Shown: piece after piece, positions 36,310-44,192 of the stretch | How the letters are laid out: every line of letters begins with the position of its first letter | Position numbering within the stretch: the first letter of the stretch is position 1 | DNA from: Solibacillus isronensis | GTDB taxonomy: Bacteria > Bacillota > Bacilli > Bacillales_A > Planococcaceae | Length of the DNA stretch: 64,000 nucleotides | NCBI RefSeq assembly: GCF_023715405.1 | Contig: NZ_JAMBOC010000001.1 | Span: 558,001 to 622,000 of the forward strand | Direction of reading: 5' to 3' | Program-made: the position numbers and the translations under genes | The notes under the pieces: model-generated | Told to the model about the DNA's origin: nothing | The model's database searches: none | The model's input: only the letters and a program-made list of their open reading frames with translations

Positions 36310-36771
36310 TCAATTTCTCTTAATTAGACTGATTGCTGCTGTTTTATCCAACTGCTCAATTTCTATGTCATTGGTGGAAAAGTTATAATCCACACTCTGG
36401 ATAAATTTTTCAAATACCATAGCTATTGAGACATGGTTATCAACACTCCAAACAATATTGTATTTTCCCTTATGGTTAGATTCTCTAAAAATATCAAGCT
36501 CAATTTTTTTAGTATTTCTAGTCTTTCCATTTTCCTTAAAGTAAATTTTAATTGTACCGGAGTCTGTTATCCAATTACCGATTTTATTAATAATTACTTC
36601 TTTATCATCATCAGGGGACTTACTTTCAACTAATAAGCTCTCTTCAAAATAGATCCAATAAATTAAAAAAAATAATATAATTAAGAAACCAAAACCCAAT
36701 ACTTTAAGTGTCTGTTTTTTTACAGCTCTAATTTCTTCTTGAATCAATTTCTCATTATTTAAGTTATTCAT
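36310..36771 (-). CDS. single-span membrane protein, possibly DUF5412-like
   Basis: A 153-residue protein with one hydrophobic span at about 26-44 followed by an extracytoplasmic domain beginning ESKSPDDDKEVIINKIGNW. The SPD-rich start of that domain and the IVWSVDNHVSI strand recall DUF5412-type proteins, a guess from pattern only. ATG 36771 has AAGGGGG upstream. It follows the broken secreted-protein gene on the same strand and may once have shared its operon. Confidence 0.65.
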   Translation of the reverse strand: MNNLNNEKLIQEEIRAVKKQTLKVLGFGFLIILFFLIYWIYFEESLLVESKSPDDDKEVIINKIGNWITDSGTIKIYFKENGKTRNTKKIELDIFRESNHKGKYNIVWSVDNHVSIAMVFEKFIQSVDYNFSTNDIEIEQLDKTAAISLIKRN

Positions 36772-36849
36772 TTAGAACCCCCTTACCTATAAATGTTACC
36801 ATAAAAATTTATTTGTTTTACAGTTTATCCCTTTTTAATTGATAAACTT

Positions 36850-36895
36850 CAGGCCATATTGTTGAATAACATCTTTTGGGGAGTGTTATAAAAGA
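36850..36895 (+). repeat. array repeat R15a, right half plus tail-B start
   Basis: AGGCCATATTGTTGAATAAC followed by GGGGAGTGTTATAAAAGAATG, the start of the tail-B repeat, cut short. Confidence 0.75.
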
Positions 36896-36928
36896 ATGCA
36901 CCCCAACGTTTAAAAAAGCACTAAGGTC

Positions 36929-36962
36929 CTTACAATTGAGCGCGATTTTTAAAAGGCAAGTG
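36929..36962 (+). repeat. array repeat R15b, left half
   Basis: CTTACAATTGAGCGCGATTT; no right arm. Confidence 0.6.
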
Positions 36963-37086
36963 CTTTTCAAATTGCATAAAAATTCCGGAATGAAGTTTAA
37001 TTTTATGTTTTTAATTTTTAGTTTTAAAAAACGTGACGAAGTTAGTTTAATTTACGTCTAAGTATATAGAAAAGGAGGGAGCACCT

Positions 37087-37605
37087 TTGAAACAAGAGGA
37101 GTTGACCAAATGGATTGAACAATACGGTGAATCGGTATTAACATACATACTATTAATCGTGAGGGACTATCAACAAGCAGAAGATTTAACACAGGAAACA
37201 TTTATAAAAGCCTTTAAGCACCAACATCAATTTGAACAAAAATCCTCTGTGAAAACATGGCTATTTAGCATCGCACATAATGTCACCAAGGACTATTTCC
37301 GAAAAAAACATCCGTTGCAGCACTTTTTCGGTTTAACGATGGAAGAGAAAGATTACAAGCCAATGCCCGAGCAAATCGCAGCAATGAATTTTCAAACAGA
37401 ACAATTATACAGAACGATTCAACAATTAAAGCCTACATACAGGCATGTCATCATCTTGCGAAAGTTAAAAGAATTTTCAACTGCAGAAACAGCTCTTATT
37501 TTAAACTGGTCTGAGAGTAAAGTGAAAATGACATTAACAAGAGCGTTAGTTCAACTGAAAAATGAGTTGATAAAGGGAGGGTTTACCAGTGAAATTTACA
37601 GATGA
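37087..37605 (+). CDS. ECF-type sigma factor
   Basis: A 172-residue sigma-70 protein. Region 2 contains QQAEDLTQETFIKAF near residue 32 and VKTWLFSIAHNVTKDYFRKK near 55; region 4 contains PTYRHVIILRKLKEFSTAETA near 117. TTG 37087 follows AAGGAGG. CGTCTA at 37055-37060, 16 bases after TGACGA, could be an ECF promoter. It overlaps its anti-sigma partner by 17 bases. Confidence 0.92.
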   Translation: MKQEELTKWIEQYGESVLTYILLIVRDYQQAEDLTQETFIKAFKHQHQFEQKSSVKTWLFSIAHNVTKDYFRKKHPLQHFFGLTMEEKDYKPMPEQIAAMNFQTEQLYRTIQQLKPTYRHVIILRKLKEFSTAETALILNWSESKVKMTLTRALVQLKNELIKGGFTSEIYR

Positions 37606-38638
37606 ACAATTTAGTGAACTCGAAGAAGAATTAAAGATAACGGAGAAATCCAAAAATCAACTTAAATATAAGATTTTGCAGAATATAAATAAACGTAAAA
37701 AGCATAATAGAAAACGGTATTTTTGGATTGTTGTTGCGGTTTGTATGCTATTTATCGTTACTTCACCGTTTTATTCACCCACAATGGCGAGGGTAGCGGA
37801 GAGAATATTACCAATTTCTATTACTCCAAGTTATTCAAATGGTCAGTATAATCCAGATTTAACATCCCAACTTGCAGAATTAGTTGAAAGGGAAGGATAC
37901 TCTTTTAATTCAGTAGGAATCAAGCCATCGCCATATACGATAGAAATATCGCTTATATTGAAAGATTCTACATTGAAGCAGGCAACAGAAAATCTCGAAC
38001 CAAAGGTAACAAATTTTCTATATGAAAATGGTTATGACCAGTATGAATTAATAATTTCTGAAGGAACTGAAGCACAAATTCCTCCAAAGTCTGAAGAGGA
38101 TGACACATACGATAAAGTACGTGAGATAGTGAAAGAAGTATTCTCAGCCTATGGATATGCCAAGGAAGCAGATTATGAATTAGCTGGGTTACAAGAAACA
38201 TGGTTTTCCAATATTGTTTTAATTGATATGCCTGACCATGTCGATGAGTCCAATGAAATTGTTAAGGATATCGAAAAAGAAATAGAAGCACAGGATTTAA
38301 ATATTAAGGATATTAAAGTAAGTACTTTTAATTTAAAACATCGCCAACAAGATAACCGTTGGGGTTATATTTCATCTGATATATATAATGCAATGGCTGG
38401 GAAATCCACTTATCAAGTGACTGGGCTCTCCTATAAGGTAAGGAAAGGACACTCCTATGTTTCAATCAAAACGGATTTTGAACAACCACCTTCGGAAGGA
38501 ATAATAGAAAAAATTGAATTAGCTGTACAAGATTACTTAGCTTTAACGGATACGAAAGAGGTAATACAAGGTGACAAATATACGATTCAATTCCTATTAA
38601 AGAATGGAGAGGAATCGTTTATTAAAATAAAAAACTAA
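37589..38638 (+). CDS. DUF4030-type membrane anti-sigma/regulatory protein
   Basis: A 349-residue protein. A cytosolic N-terminus of about 45 residues is followed by one span (about 47-63), then a large extracytoplasmic region with repeated alternating strands. VGIKPSPYTIEISL and related phrases match the DUF4030 pattern seen downstream of Bacillus ECF sigma factors. GTG 37589 follows AAGGGAGGG inside the sigma gene. Expected to restrain that sigma factor; direct evidence is only its position. Confidence 0.8.
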   Translation: MKFTDEQFSELEEELKITEKSKNQLKYKILQNINKRKKHNRKRYFWIVVAVCMLFIVTSPFYSPTMARVAERILPISITPSYSNGQYNPDLTSQLAELVEREGYSFNSVGIKPSPYTIEISLILKDSTLKQATENLEPKVTNFLYENGYDQYELIISEGTEAQIPPKSEEDDTYDKVREIVKEVFSAYGYAKEADYELAGLQETWFSNIVLIDMPDHVDESNEIVKDIEKEIEAQDLNIKDIKVSTFNLKHRQQDNRWGYISSDIYNAMAGKSTYQVTGLSYKVRKGHSYVSIKTDFEQPPSEGIIEKIELAVQDYLALTDTKEVIQGDKYTIQFLLKNGEESFIKIKN

Positions 38639-38710
38639 ATTAAATAGGAACACATAGTCTTTAATTATTTGGATAAATGTTTAAATCTCTTTTCAACTTT
38701 TCATCTTGAA

Positions 38711-38775
38711 AAAATGGCGCGATTCTTCAATAAGAAAATCGCGTTTTTCCGTTAAAGGGCCATTTAATGAAGTAA
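38711..38775 (+). repeat. array repeat R16
   Basis: GGCGCGATTCTTC/AAGAAAATCGCG hairpin and CCGTTAAAGGGCC core; left arm lost, right arm ATTTAATGAAG. Confidence 0.85.
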
Positions 38776-38840
38776 GGGACCATTTATGGAATTAAGCTTT
38801 AATTAATAATATTGGTCATTAGGGAAAGGCAATTTTATTG

Positions 38841-38870
38841 TTGTAAATATATCGTATATTACGATATAAT
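38841..38870 (+). promoter_or_regulatory. promoter with embedded operator for the MarR-like operon
   Basis: TTGTAA (38841-38846) and TATAAT (38865-38870) are 18 bases apart. Between them ATATCGTA and TACGATAT (38849-38867) form a perfect 8-base inverted repeat, a likely site for autorepression. Confidence 0.75.
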
Positions 38871-38903
38871 CGTTTTGATCGATTTAAAATTGAGGTGATT
38901 ATA

Positions 38904-39302
38904 GTGATTCAAGATATAAACAAATACTTTACTGACATTTATTTCAATTTACATCCCGCACAAGAAGAAGTGATTTCGCATCAAAGTGTCCGCATTTTAC
39001 AAATGGTTCAGAAACAGCAATATGTCGTGATTCGTGACATTGCTGAGCAATTATCAATTTCACACAATACAGCATCAGAACATGTGAAAAAATTAGTGAG
39101 TAATGGGTGGTTGTATAAAGAGAGGTCGAATGAAGATCAACGAAAGGTGTATTTACATTTAACAGAATTAGGTTCAGAAATATTAAAAAAGAATACAGAA
39201 TTAGATGAAAATAAATTGCAAGTCGCACTTAGCCGATTATCGACTAATGAAAGAGAAAAGATTGTTGAAGCATTTCGACTTTTAAGTGAGGTATCAAAAT
39301 AA
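38904..39302 (+). CDS. MarR family transcriptional regulator
   Basis: A 132-residue winged-helix protein. The helix-turn-helix is near residues 35-75 (VIRDIAEQLSISHNTASEHV) and the wing contains NEDQRKVYLHLTE. GTG 38904 follows GAGGTGATT; GTG 38895 lies inside that site. It abuts the DUF3147 gene with no gap. The palindrome in its promoter suggests self-repression and joint control of the membrane protein. Confidence 0.9.
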   Translation: MIQDINKYFTDIYFNLHPAQEEVISHQSVRILQMVQKQQYVVIRDIAEQLSISHNTASEHVKKLVSNGWLYKERSNEDQRKVYLHLTELGSEILKKNTELDENKLQVALSRLSTNEREKIVEAFRLLSEVSK

Positions 39303-39644
39303 ATGTATTTGCTAATAAAAATTATAAGTTCGGCTGCCATTATTGGTATCGTAACGGAATTGGCAAGACGATATCCTATTTATGGTGGCATTATAGCTGC
39401 CCTACCTTTAATTAGCATATTAAGTATCATTTGGTTAACGGTTCAAGGGGAAACTACTCAAAACATCAACAAATTTACACTGGGCGTTCTAGCAGGATTT
39501 CCAGCAACAATGGTAATGTTATTTGTGATTTATTTCGCTTTGAAACAATCTGTTCATTTAACGCTAGCAATTTCACTAGGAGTAGTTGCTTGGGGAATAT
39601 TTTTAGTAGCTCAAAAATATATAATGGCAGCATTTATTTCGTAA
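39303..39644 (+). CDS. DUF3147 family membrane protein
   Basis: A 113-residue protein with four spans (about 3-18, 28-46, 57-77, 84-104). The phrase TELARRYPIYGGIIAALPL is characteristic of DUF3147 proteins, whose role is unknown. ATG follows the MarR-like stop directly. Array repeat R17 starts 28 bases after the stop. Confidence 0.85.
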   Translation: MYLLIKIISSAAIIGIVTELARRYPIYGGIIAALPLISILSIIWLTVQGETTQNINKFTLGVLAGFPATMVMLFVIYFALKQSVHLTLAISLGVVAWGIFLVAQKYIMAAFIS

Positions 39645-39671
39645 AAAATTCTATACTGGGAAGGCCATTGT

Positions 39672-39746
39672 TATTCAACAATCGGGCGCGATTCTTCAAT
39701 AAGAAGTACGCGTTTTTCCGTTCTAGGGCCATTTTGTGAAATAACA
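39672..39746 (+). repeat. array repeat R17
   Basis: TATTCAACAATCGGGCGCGA, inner hairpin GCGATTCTTC/AAGAAGTACGCG, CCGTTCTAGGGCC, right arm ATTTTGTGAAAT, AACAT. Confidence 0.93.
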
Positions 39747-39904
39747 TTCTTTATAAATGTTACTAATAGAAAGTATAATAAGGTTTGTAAATTAAGGACA
39801 ATAAAGTTGAATAAGGGAACAGAATGCTGCAAAAATTAAAGGATAAATCCTTAGAATAAAGAATTTATTTAATGTTGTAAAACTCAAATATGAGGTGGAT
39901 AAAA

Positions 39905-40333
39905 ATGAAAGTTCAATTTTATGATATAGGTTCAGTAAATGAAGAGGATTTAAAATTTGTAGTTATAAGTGCTATTTATAAGGATCAATGGATATATGTA
40001 AGACATAAAGATCGAAAGTCCTGGGAAATTCCCGGCGGACATAAAGAACCTGGAGAACCAATTATTGAAACTGCTAAAAGAGAGTTATTTGAAGAGACAG
40101 GATGTGAAAAAGTTGATTTAGTTGCAATTTGCGACTATTCAATGGATGATTCTGTTAGTATGATTTTTGGAAGGTTATACTTTACTAAGGTAAAGGAAAT
40201 GGGCCAATTGCCAATATCAGAAATTGATGAAGTGAAATTATTCGATAATCTCCCTAATAACCTTACTTATTTAGAGATTCAACCAAAATTATTTGAAAAG
40301 ACACTTACCTTCCTTGAAGATGTTTGCCATTAA
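39905..40333 (+). CDS. NUDIX hydrolase
   Basis: A 142-residue NUDIX protein. The box GGHKEPGEPIIETAKREL, followed by FEETG, is at residues 44-66. ATG 39905 follows GAGGTGG; the upstream in-frame ATG at 39890 lacks a site. Similar lone NUDIX genes are frequent in accessory DNA. Substrate unknown. A degenerate repeat (R18) follows. Confidence 0.92.
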   Translation: MKVQFYDIGSVNEEDLKFVVISAIYKDQWIYVRHKDRKSWEIPGGHKEPGEPIIETAKRELFEETGCEKVDLVAICDYSMDDSVSMIFGRLYFTKVKEMGQLPISEIDEVKLFDNLPNNLTYLEIQPKLFEKTLTFLEDVCH

Positions 40334-40349
40334 AGTAACAGGTGTTTAA

Positions 40350-40411
40350 GTGTAATCGGCCCCTGAATACCGCATTTAGTGCATTTTCATTATAGGGCCC
40401 CTTTAATAAGA
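40350..40411 (+). repeat. array repeat R18, degenerate
   Basis: GTAATCGGCCCC then a weak hairpin CGCATTTAGTGCATTTT and TATAGGGCCCCTTTAATAAG. Position fits the array; sequence is poor. Confidence 0.45.
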
Positions 40412-40551
40412 AGAGGCTCTTTTTGCAATTAAGGGGTTAAATTGTAGAGGAAACAAGATCAATAATAAGATTAAATATCATTTGAGAAATAGAGTATAAT
40501 TAGAATGTAACCTTAGGGTTAATATTCAACAATGAAATGAGTGATTGGTGT

Positions 40552-41136
40552 ATGGAAGCAACAAATAAATTCCCACTGTTATCTGGAAATATATCATTAG
40601 ATCTAGTAAATACTGAGGTAGTAAGATGGGGACAAAGATATGATTTATTTGCGAATAATGAAGATATACAGGATTGGCTCTATATAGTAAAAAAAGATAA
40701 TTTGTTTTGGAATGAACAACTTTTTAATAAAATTAAGAAGCGTTCAAGCCAAGTAGCATCAAATATTTTAGAATTTCGAAATATTTTAAGGGAAGAATTT
40801 GAAGCTATTGCAAACCAACATCCCATTTCAAGTGATTTTATCTCTTTTTTAGAAAAGAAAATTGAAAAAGCACCATTTACATATAAACTGATAGAGCAAA
40901 ATTTGATTCCTTTTCCGATTGGCGAGATTGAGGATATACTTGTATCATTGATTGCTTTTGATGTATTAACTTTACTCGAAGAAAACAAGCTTACTTATCT
41001 CAAAAGATGCTCTAATTCTGAATGTGTTCTTTTGTTTATAGATTTAAGTGGAAGACGAAAATGGTGTTCCATGAAAATATGTGGAAATCGGAAAAAAGTG
41101 GCAAGATTTCAACATCGAAAAGAAGAATGTGACTAA
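40552..41136 (+). CDS. CGNR zinc-finger protein (ABATE domain)
   Basis: A 194-residue regulator-like protein. The N-terminal ABATE domain has SLDLVNTEVV; the C-terminal CGNR zinc finger is CSNSECVLLFIDLSGRRKWC with the hallmark MKICGNRKKVARFQHR. Such proteins are putative stress-linked transcription factors. ATG 40552 is preferred, with GAGTGATTGGTG upstream; ATG 40537 is also in frame. ATTCAACAAT at 40524-40533 could be a trace of another repeat copy. Confidence 0.88.
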   Translation: MEATNKFPLLSGNISLDLVNTEVVRWGQRYDLFANNEDIQDWLYIVKKDNLFWNEQLFNKIKKRSSQVASNILEFRNILREEFEAIANQHPISSDFISFLEKKIEKAPFTYKLIEQNLIPFPIGEIEDILVSLIAFDVLTLLEENKLTYLKRCSNSECVLLFIDLSGRRKWCSMKICGNRKKVARFQHRKEECD

Positions 41137-41170
41137 GAGTCAACTTTTAATGAGTTGGTTCTTTTTTTTG
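41135..41170 (+). terminator. rho-independent terminator
   Basis: AGAGTCAACT and AGTTGGTTCT arms with eight T following. Confidence 0.8.
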
Positions 41171-41255
41171 TTCTTTATAACTAACCCAAAAATTTAATAT
41201 TTACAGGTTAGATAGGGAAATGTAGAATAATTTGTAAATAAAAGGGGGGATTACA

Positions 41256-41810
41256 ATGAGTAATAAAATGGAAATCAATTGTGAAGAAAATCATTTAGCC
41301 AGTGTTCGGTACTTAACGAAGATGAAGGGGAAAGGCAGAAGTCCATTACAAATTAATGTAAAGGATTCTTTTACAGGATTAACTGGAGGGTTTCTAACTA
41401 TTTTAACTTTAATTTATTTTACTAACTTGACTTCTACTGAATGGTTAATGGCTCCATTTGGTGCAAGTTGTGTGTTAGTATTTGGTGTTTGGAATGCTCC
41501 ATTATCACAACCTCGAAATGTAATCGGTGGGCATCTTGTAGCAACATTCGTTGGTTTACTTATATTTCATTTATTTGGTAATGAACCATGGGCAATTGCT
41601 TTTGCAGTTGGCTTAGCGATAGCTATGATGATGCTAACTAAAACAACACATCCTCCAGCAGGGGCAGATCCACTAGTTGTTATGTTGGGAACATATAGTT
41701 GGAGTTATTTGATTTCTCCGGTTTTAATTGGATCCGTTGTCATCGTGATTTTTGCATTGCTAATCAATAACCTACGTAGTAATAGAAATTACCCAACGTT
41801 TTGGATATAA
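41256..41810 (+). CDS. HPP family integral membrane protein
   Basis: A 184-residue protein with a soluble N-terminus and about four spans after residue 45. The family signature KTTHPPAGADPLVVMLG is near residue 130. HPP proteins include plant nitrite transporters; the bacterial substrate is not settled. RBS AAGGGGGG before ATG 41256. No repeat separates it from the CGNR gene. Confidence 0.88.
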   Translation: MSNKMEINCEENHLASVRYLTKMKGKGRSPLQINVKDSFTGLTGGFLTILTLIYFTNLTSTEWLMAPFGASCVLVFGVWNAPLSQPRNVIGGHLVATFVGLLIFHLFGNEPWAIAFAVGLAIAMMMLTKTTHPPAGADPLVVMLGTYSWSYLISPVLIGSVVIVIFALLINNLRSNRNYPTFWI

Positions 41811-41989
41811 GAGTAATATGGGGGTAAGCGAATGAAACATTATGTGCTTAAACAACTAAGATTTGTTCGAGAAATACACTTAGTCAAGTGGTAGAGGACG
41901 AGATAGTACCCTACACTACTTCGACAGGTCTTAGCTTAAGAATTTTTAAATCATAGTATCTCCAAACTGTTTACAACAATCCTTTTTTC

Positions 41990-42124
41990 AGGAAAATTGC
42001 TCTTTACGATGCGCCAATCGATGTCATCCAGAGTCTACTTGGGCACGAAAAGAGTGAGACAACAAAAATTTATGCTCAGTTAATTGGAAAACTAAGACAG
42101 GATTATTACAGTAAATACTTTTGA
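41990..42124 (+). pseudogene. tyrosine recombinase C-terminal fragment
   Basis: The frame ending at TGA 42122-42124 reads DAPIDVIQSLLGHEKSETTK then IYAQLIGKLRQDYYSKYF. This is the box II end of a XerC/D-like integrase with catalytic His (LGH) and the nucleophilic Tyr (IYAQ). Upstream sequence (41820-41990) is full of stops. It is a relic; the box I relic at 24280-24570 could come from the same kind of enzyme, but the two lie 17 kb apart. Confidence 0.8.
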
Positions 42125-42146
42125 AATTGAACTAGAAGCAATTTTT

Positions 42147-42206
42147 AGACACGCATGTATAAAGGTGCGTGTCCTTCTTTTATAGGGCCATAATGTTGAA
42201 TACCAG
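42147..42206 (+). repeat. array repeat R19, variant hairpin
   Basis: The inner hairpin is replaced by GACACGCA/TGCGTGTC (42148-42172); CTTTTATAGGGCCATAATGT TGAATACCAG keeps the usual right side. Confidence 0.75.
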
Positions 42207-42308
42207 TCTTTTATTATTTGTAAAAACCAAAGGAACTTATATCCATTCTGAGCGTATTAAAATAAAAAGTGATTAATTTTTAAATACGCTTAAAATGGAG
42301 GGTTAACG

Positions 42309-42749
42309 TTGAAACATTTAATTTTATTGATATTTACTTGTTTTATTCTATCAGGATGTGCGGGATTAGCAGATTATACAATTTCATTAGACAACGGTTA
42401 TCGCATTGATAGACTTTCAGCTCATCAAATTCAAATTTACGGAGATGAAGCGGTAAATGATGGAGATGATACGACATTTAATCATTTATATGTACCATCT
42501 GAAGTGACTGCTGTATGGTGGGACGATCAATATATTATTGCAAAACAATTGAGTTTAAGGGCGGATGAACGAGGATATGAAAAACCTCCAAAAACACCTG
42601 CTGACAATGGTTATTCTTATTGGATAATCGAAATAGATAAGAACGAAGTAAAAGGACCACTTACGCTAAAAGAGCTAGAGAATGACACGAACCAACTAGA
42701 AATTAACATTGTATTTACACCAATCGATAAGTTGAAAAGGGAACCATAA
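42309..42749 (+). CDS. DUF3997-like lipoprotein
   Basis: A 146-residue lipoprotein. Signal peptide MKHLILLIFTCFILSGC with lipobox LSGC; the mature start AGLADYTISLDNGYRIDRL matches DUF3997 proteins as I recall them. A small beta-rich secreted domain of unknown role. Start TTG 42309 with GGAGGG upstream. Followed by R20. Confidence 0.8.
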   Translation: MKHLILLIFTCFILSGCAGLADYTISLDNGYRIDRLSAHQIQIYGDEAVNDGDDTTFNHLYVPSEVTAVWWDDQYIIAKQLSLRADERGYEKPPKTPADNGYSYWIIEIDKNEVKGPLTLKELENDTNQLEINIVFTPIDKLKREP

Positions 42750-42818
42750 TTAAATATTATTAATGAGAATATGATACCTTTCAAAAACGACCCTAAAAAC
42801 CATTTTGTGTATTTTCCT

Positions 42819-42886
42819 TCTTCAACAATCTGGGGGCTTTTCTTGAATAAGGAAAGGCTCTTTTTTGCGTTAGAGGGCCATTTTTA
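42819..42886 (+). repeat. array repeat R20
   Basis: TCTTCAACAATCTGGGGGCT, inner hairpin CTTTTCTTGAATAAGGAAAG, T-run, TTAGAGGGCC; right arm lost. Confidence 0.88.
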
Positions 42887-42893
42887 TAGACTT

Positions 42894-42922
42894 CAAAATT
42901 TTAATTTGGGGAACGTTTATTA
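42894..42922 (-). repeat. family-T flank without hairpin
   Basis: On the minus strand AACGTTCCCCAAATTAAAAT matches the gene-side flank of family-T terminators, at the 3' end of the GNAT gene, but the hairpin part is missing. Confidence 0.55.
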
Positions 42923-42949
42923 GCTTTATTAATGTATGAAGATGTTCGT

Positions 42950-43480
42950 TTAAGATTTAGCTTCCCATTCACTTTCTAGAATTCCCATCTCTATAAGATT
43001 CCAATATTCATCGCCATTTTTTCTAGCATCTCTAAGTAAACCTTCTTTTTTGAAACCCACTTTTTCATAGCATTTAATGGCAGGTGTATTGAAGTCGAAT
43101 ACACCTAGTGTCACTTTATGTAAGTTAAGTTTTTCAAATGCAAATGTTAAGGTAGCTAACATTAATTGCTTACCATAGCCATTTCCTCTACTTTCTGATT
43201 GTCCAATTAATACTTTTCCGATTCTTGCAGATTTGTTAATTCGGTCAACATTTCCAAGAGAAATATGTCCAATCACTTCATTGGTCGATTCGTCTACAGC
43301 TTTAAATAGATATTTTGAAGCATTAACTGTATTAGCATCCTTCAGATAATTTTCAAGTTGCTCTACAGTTAATGGGTAAGTAAATGCAGGTCCACCCCAT
43401 TGTAAAGCAAAGGATGAATCAGGTATCCATCTAATAAGTTGGTGAAAATCAGCTGATGAAAATGGCTCTAATTTTAACAT
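42950..43480 (-). CDS. GNAT N-acetyltransferase (RimJ/RimL type)
   Basis: A 176-residue acetyltransferase. The acetyl-CoA loop reads GQSESRGNGYGKQLML near residue 92, and the C-terminal strands HKVTLGVFDFNTPAIKCYEK and GFKKEGLLRDA are typical. ATG 43480 follows AAGAAGGGG. A lone minus-strand gene with R21 on its 5' side and a family-T flank on its 3' side. Confidence 0.9.
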   Translation of the reverse strand: MLKLEPFSSADFHQLIRWIPDSSFALQWGGPAFTYPLTVEQLENYLKDANTVNASKYLFKAVDESTNEVIGHISLGNVDRINKSARIGKVLIGQSESRGNGYGKQLMLATLTFAFEKLNLHKVTLGVFDFNTPAIKCYEKVGFKKEGLLRDARKNGDEYWNLIEMGILESEWEAKS

Positions 43481-43623
43481 AATAATACACCCCTTCTTAA
43501 TATTGATATATTAATATAATACACTACGAATGAATATTATGTAAATTTTGGAATTAGTTTATAAAACGTTGGGGAATTTTGTTGTATATAACCTTGTGAA
43601 CACATAAAACTAATGACATTCAT

Positions 43624-43692
43624 TATTCAACAATGGGGCGCGATTCTTCAATAAGAAGATCGCGTTTTTCCGTTAAAGGGCCTTTTAATTCA
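43624..43692 (+). repeat. array repeat R21
   Basis: TATTCAACAATGGGGCGCGA, perfect inner hairpin, CCGTTAAAGGGCC, right arm decayed. Confidence 0.9.
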
Positions 43693-43708
43693 AAAAGATT
43701 AAACAGAA

Positions 43709-43744
43709 GTCGCTATCCATATTGAAAGGAAAGCGGTTTTTTTA
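43709..43744 (+). terminator. orphan rho-independent terminator
   Basis: CGCTATCC/GGAAAGCG stem followed by eight T. No plus-strand gene precedes it. Confidence 0.6.
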
Positions 43745-43798
43745 TTGTGTTCTGTTAACGCTTATACTAATAAACTTTTTACGAATTATGGAAATAAG

Positions 43799-43856
43799 TT
43801 GACTATACAGTTGAACTGTATCATGTTATTCCTAAGTATAACTGAATAGTTGAACT
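43799..43856 (+). promoter_or_regulatory. promoter region with two PadR-type operators
   Basis: TTGACT at 43799-43804 is followed by the perfect palindrome ATACAGTTGAACTGTAT (43805-43821) and a second AGTTGAACT half-copy (43848-43856) just before the PadR-family gene. The -10 is not clear. Confidence 0.65.
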
Positions 43857-43874
43857 GAATATGGGGTGAAAAAT

Positions 43875-44192
43875 ATGAAACATAAATTATTGCCATTGTC
43901 TGAAACGATGCATTACATTTTATTAGCGCTACGTGAGCCACTTCACGGTTATGCCGCAATGCAGAAAATAGAACAGATGAGTAATGGCACAGTAATTTTA
44001 GCAGCAGGTACATTATACGGTGCGATTGAAAACTTGAATAAGCATGGTTGGATTGAACCAGTTGGTGAAGATGGGCGTAGAAAAGTGTTTAGGATTACTG
44101 CCGAAGGATTTGCAATTTTGGAAATGGAAAAAAACAGATTGGACCATATTCTATCCCTTTATGAAGGAAGTGATTTGAATGATAAAAATTAA
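43875..44192 (+). CDS. PadR family transcriptional regulator
   Basis: A 105-residue winged-helix repressor. LHGYAAMQKIEQMSNG near residue 22 and LAAGTLYGAIENLNKHGWIE near 42 are PadR hallmarks, followed by the wing GRRKVFRITAEG. ATG 43875 follows GGGGTGA. It overlaps a DUF2812 gene by 14 bases, the standard PadR/DUF2812 pairing. Palindromes upstream suggest autorepression. Confidence 0.92.
   Translation: MKHKLLPLSETMHYILLALREPLHGYAAMQKIEQMSNGTVILAAGTLYGAIENLNKHGWIEPVGEDGRRKVFRITAEGFAILEMEKNRLDHILSLYEGSDLNDKN

Noticed and set aside
36876-37061. 61-codon open frame on the plus strand
   Set aside because: It runs through two repeat halves, is very lysine/phenylalanine-rich and has no plausible start signal.
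24280-42124. Functional integron integrase in the window
   Set aside because: Only two partial tyrosine-recombinase pieces exist, 17 kb apart, each missing essential boxes.
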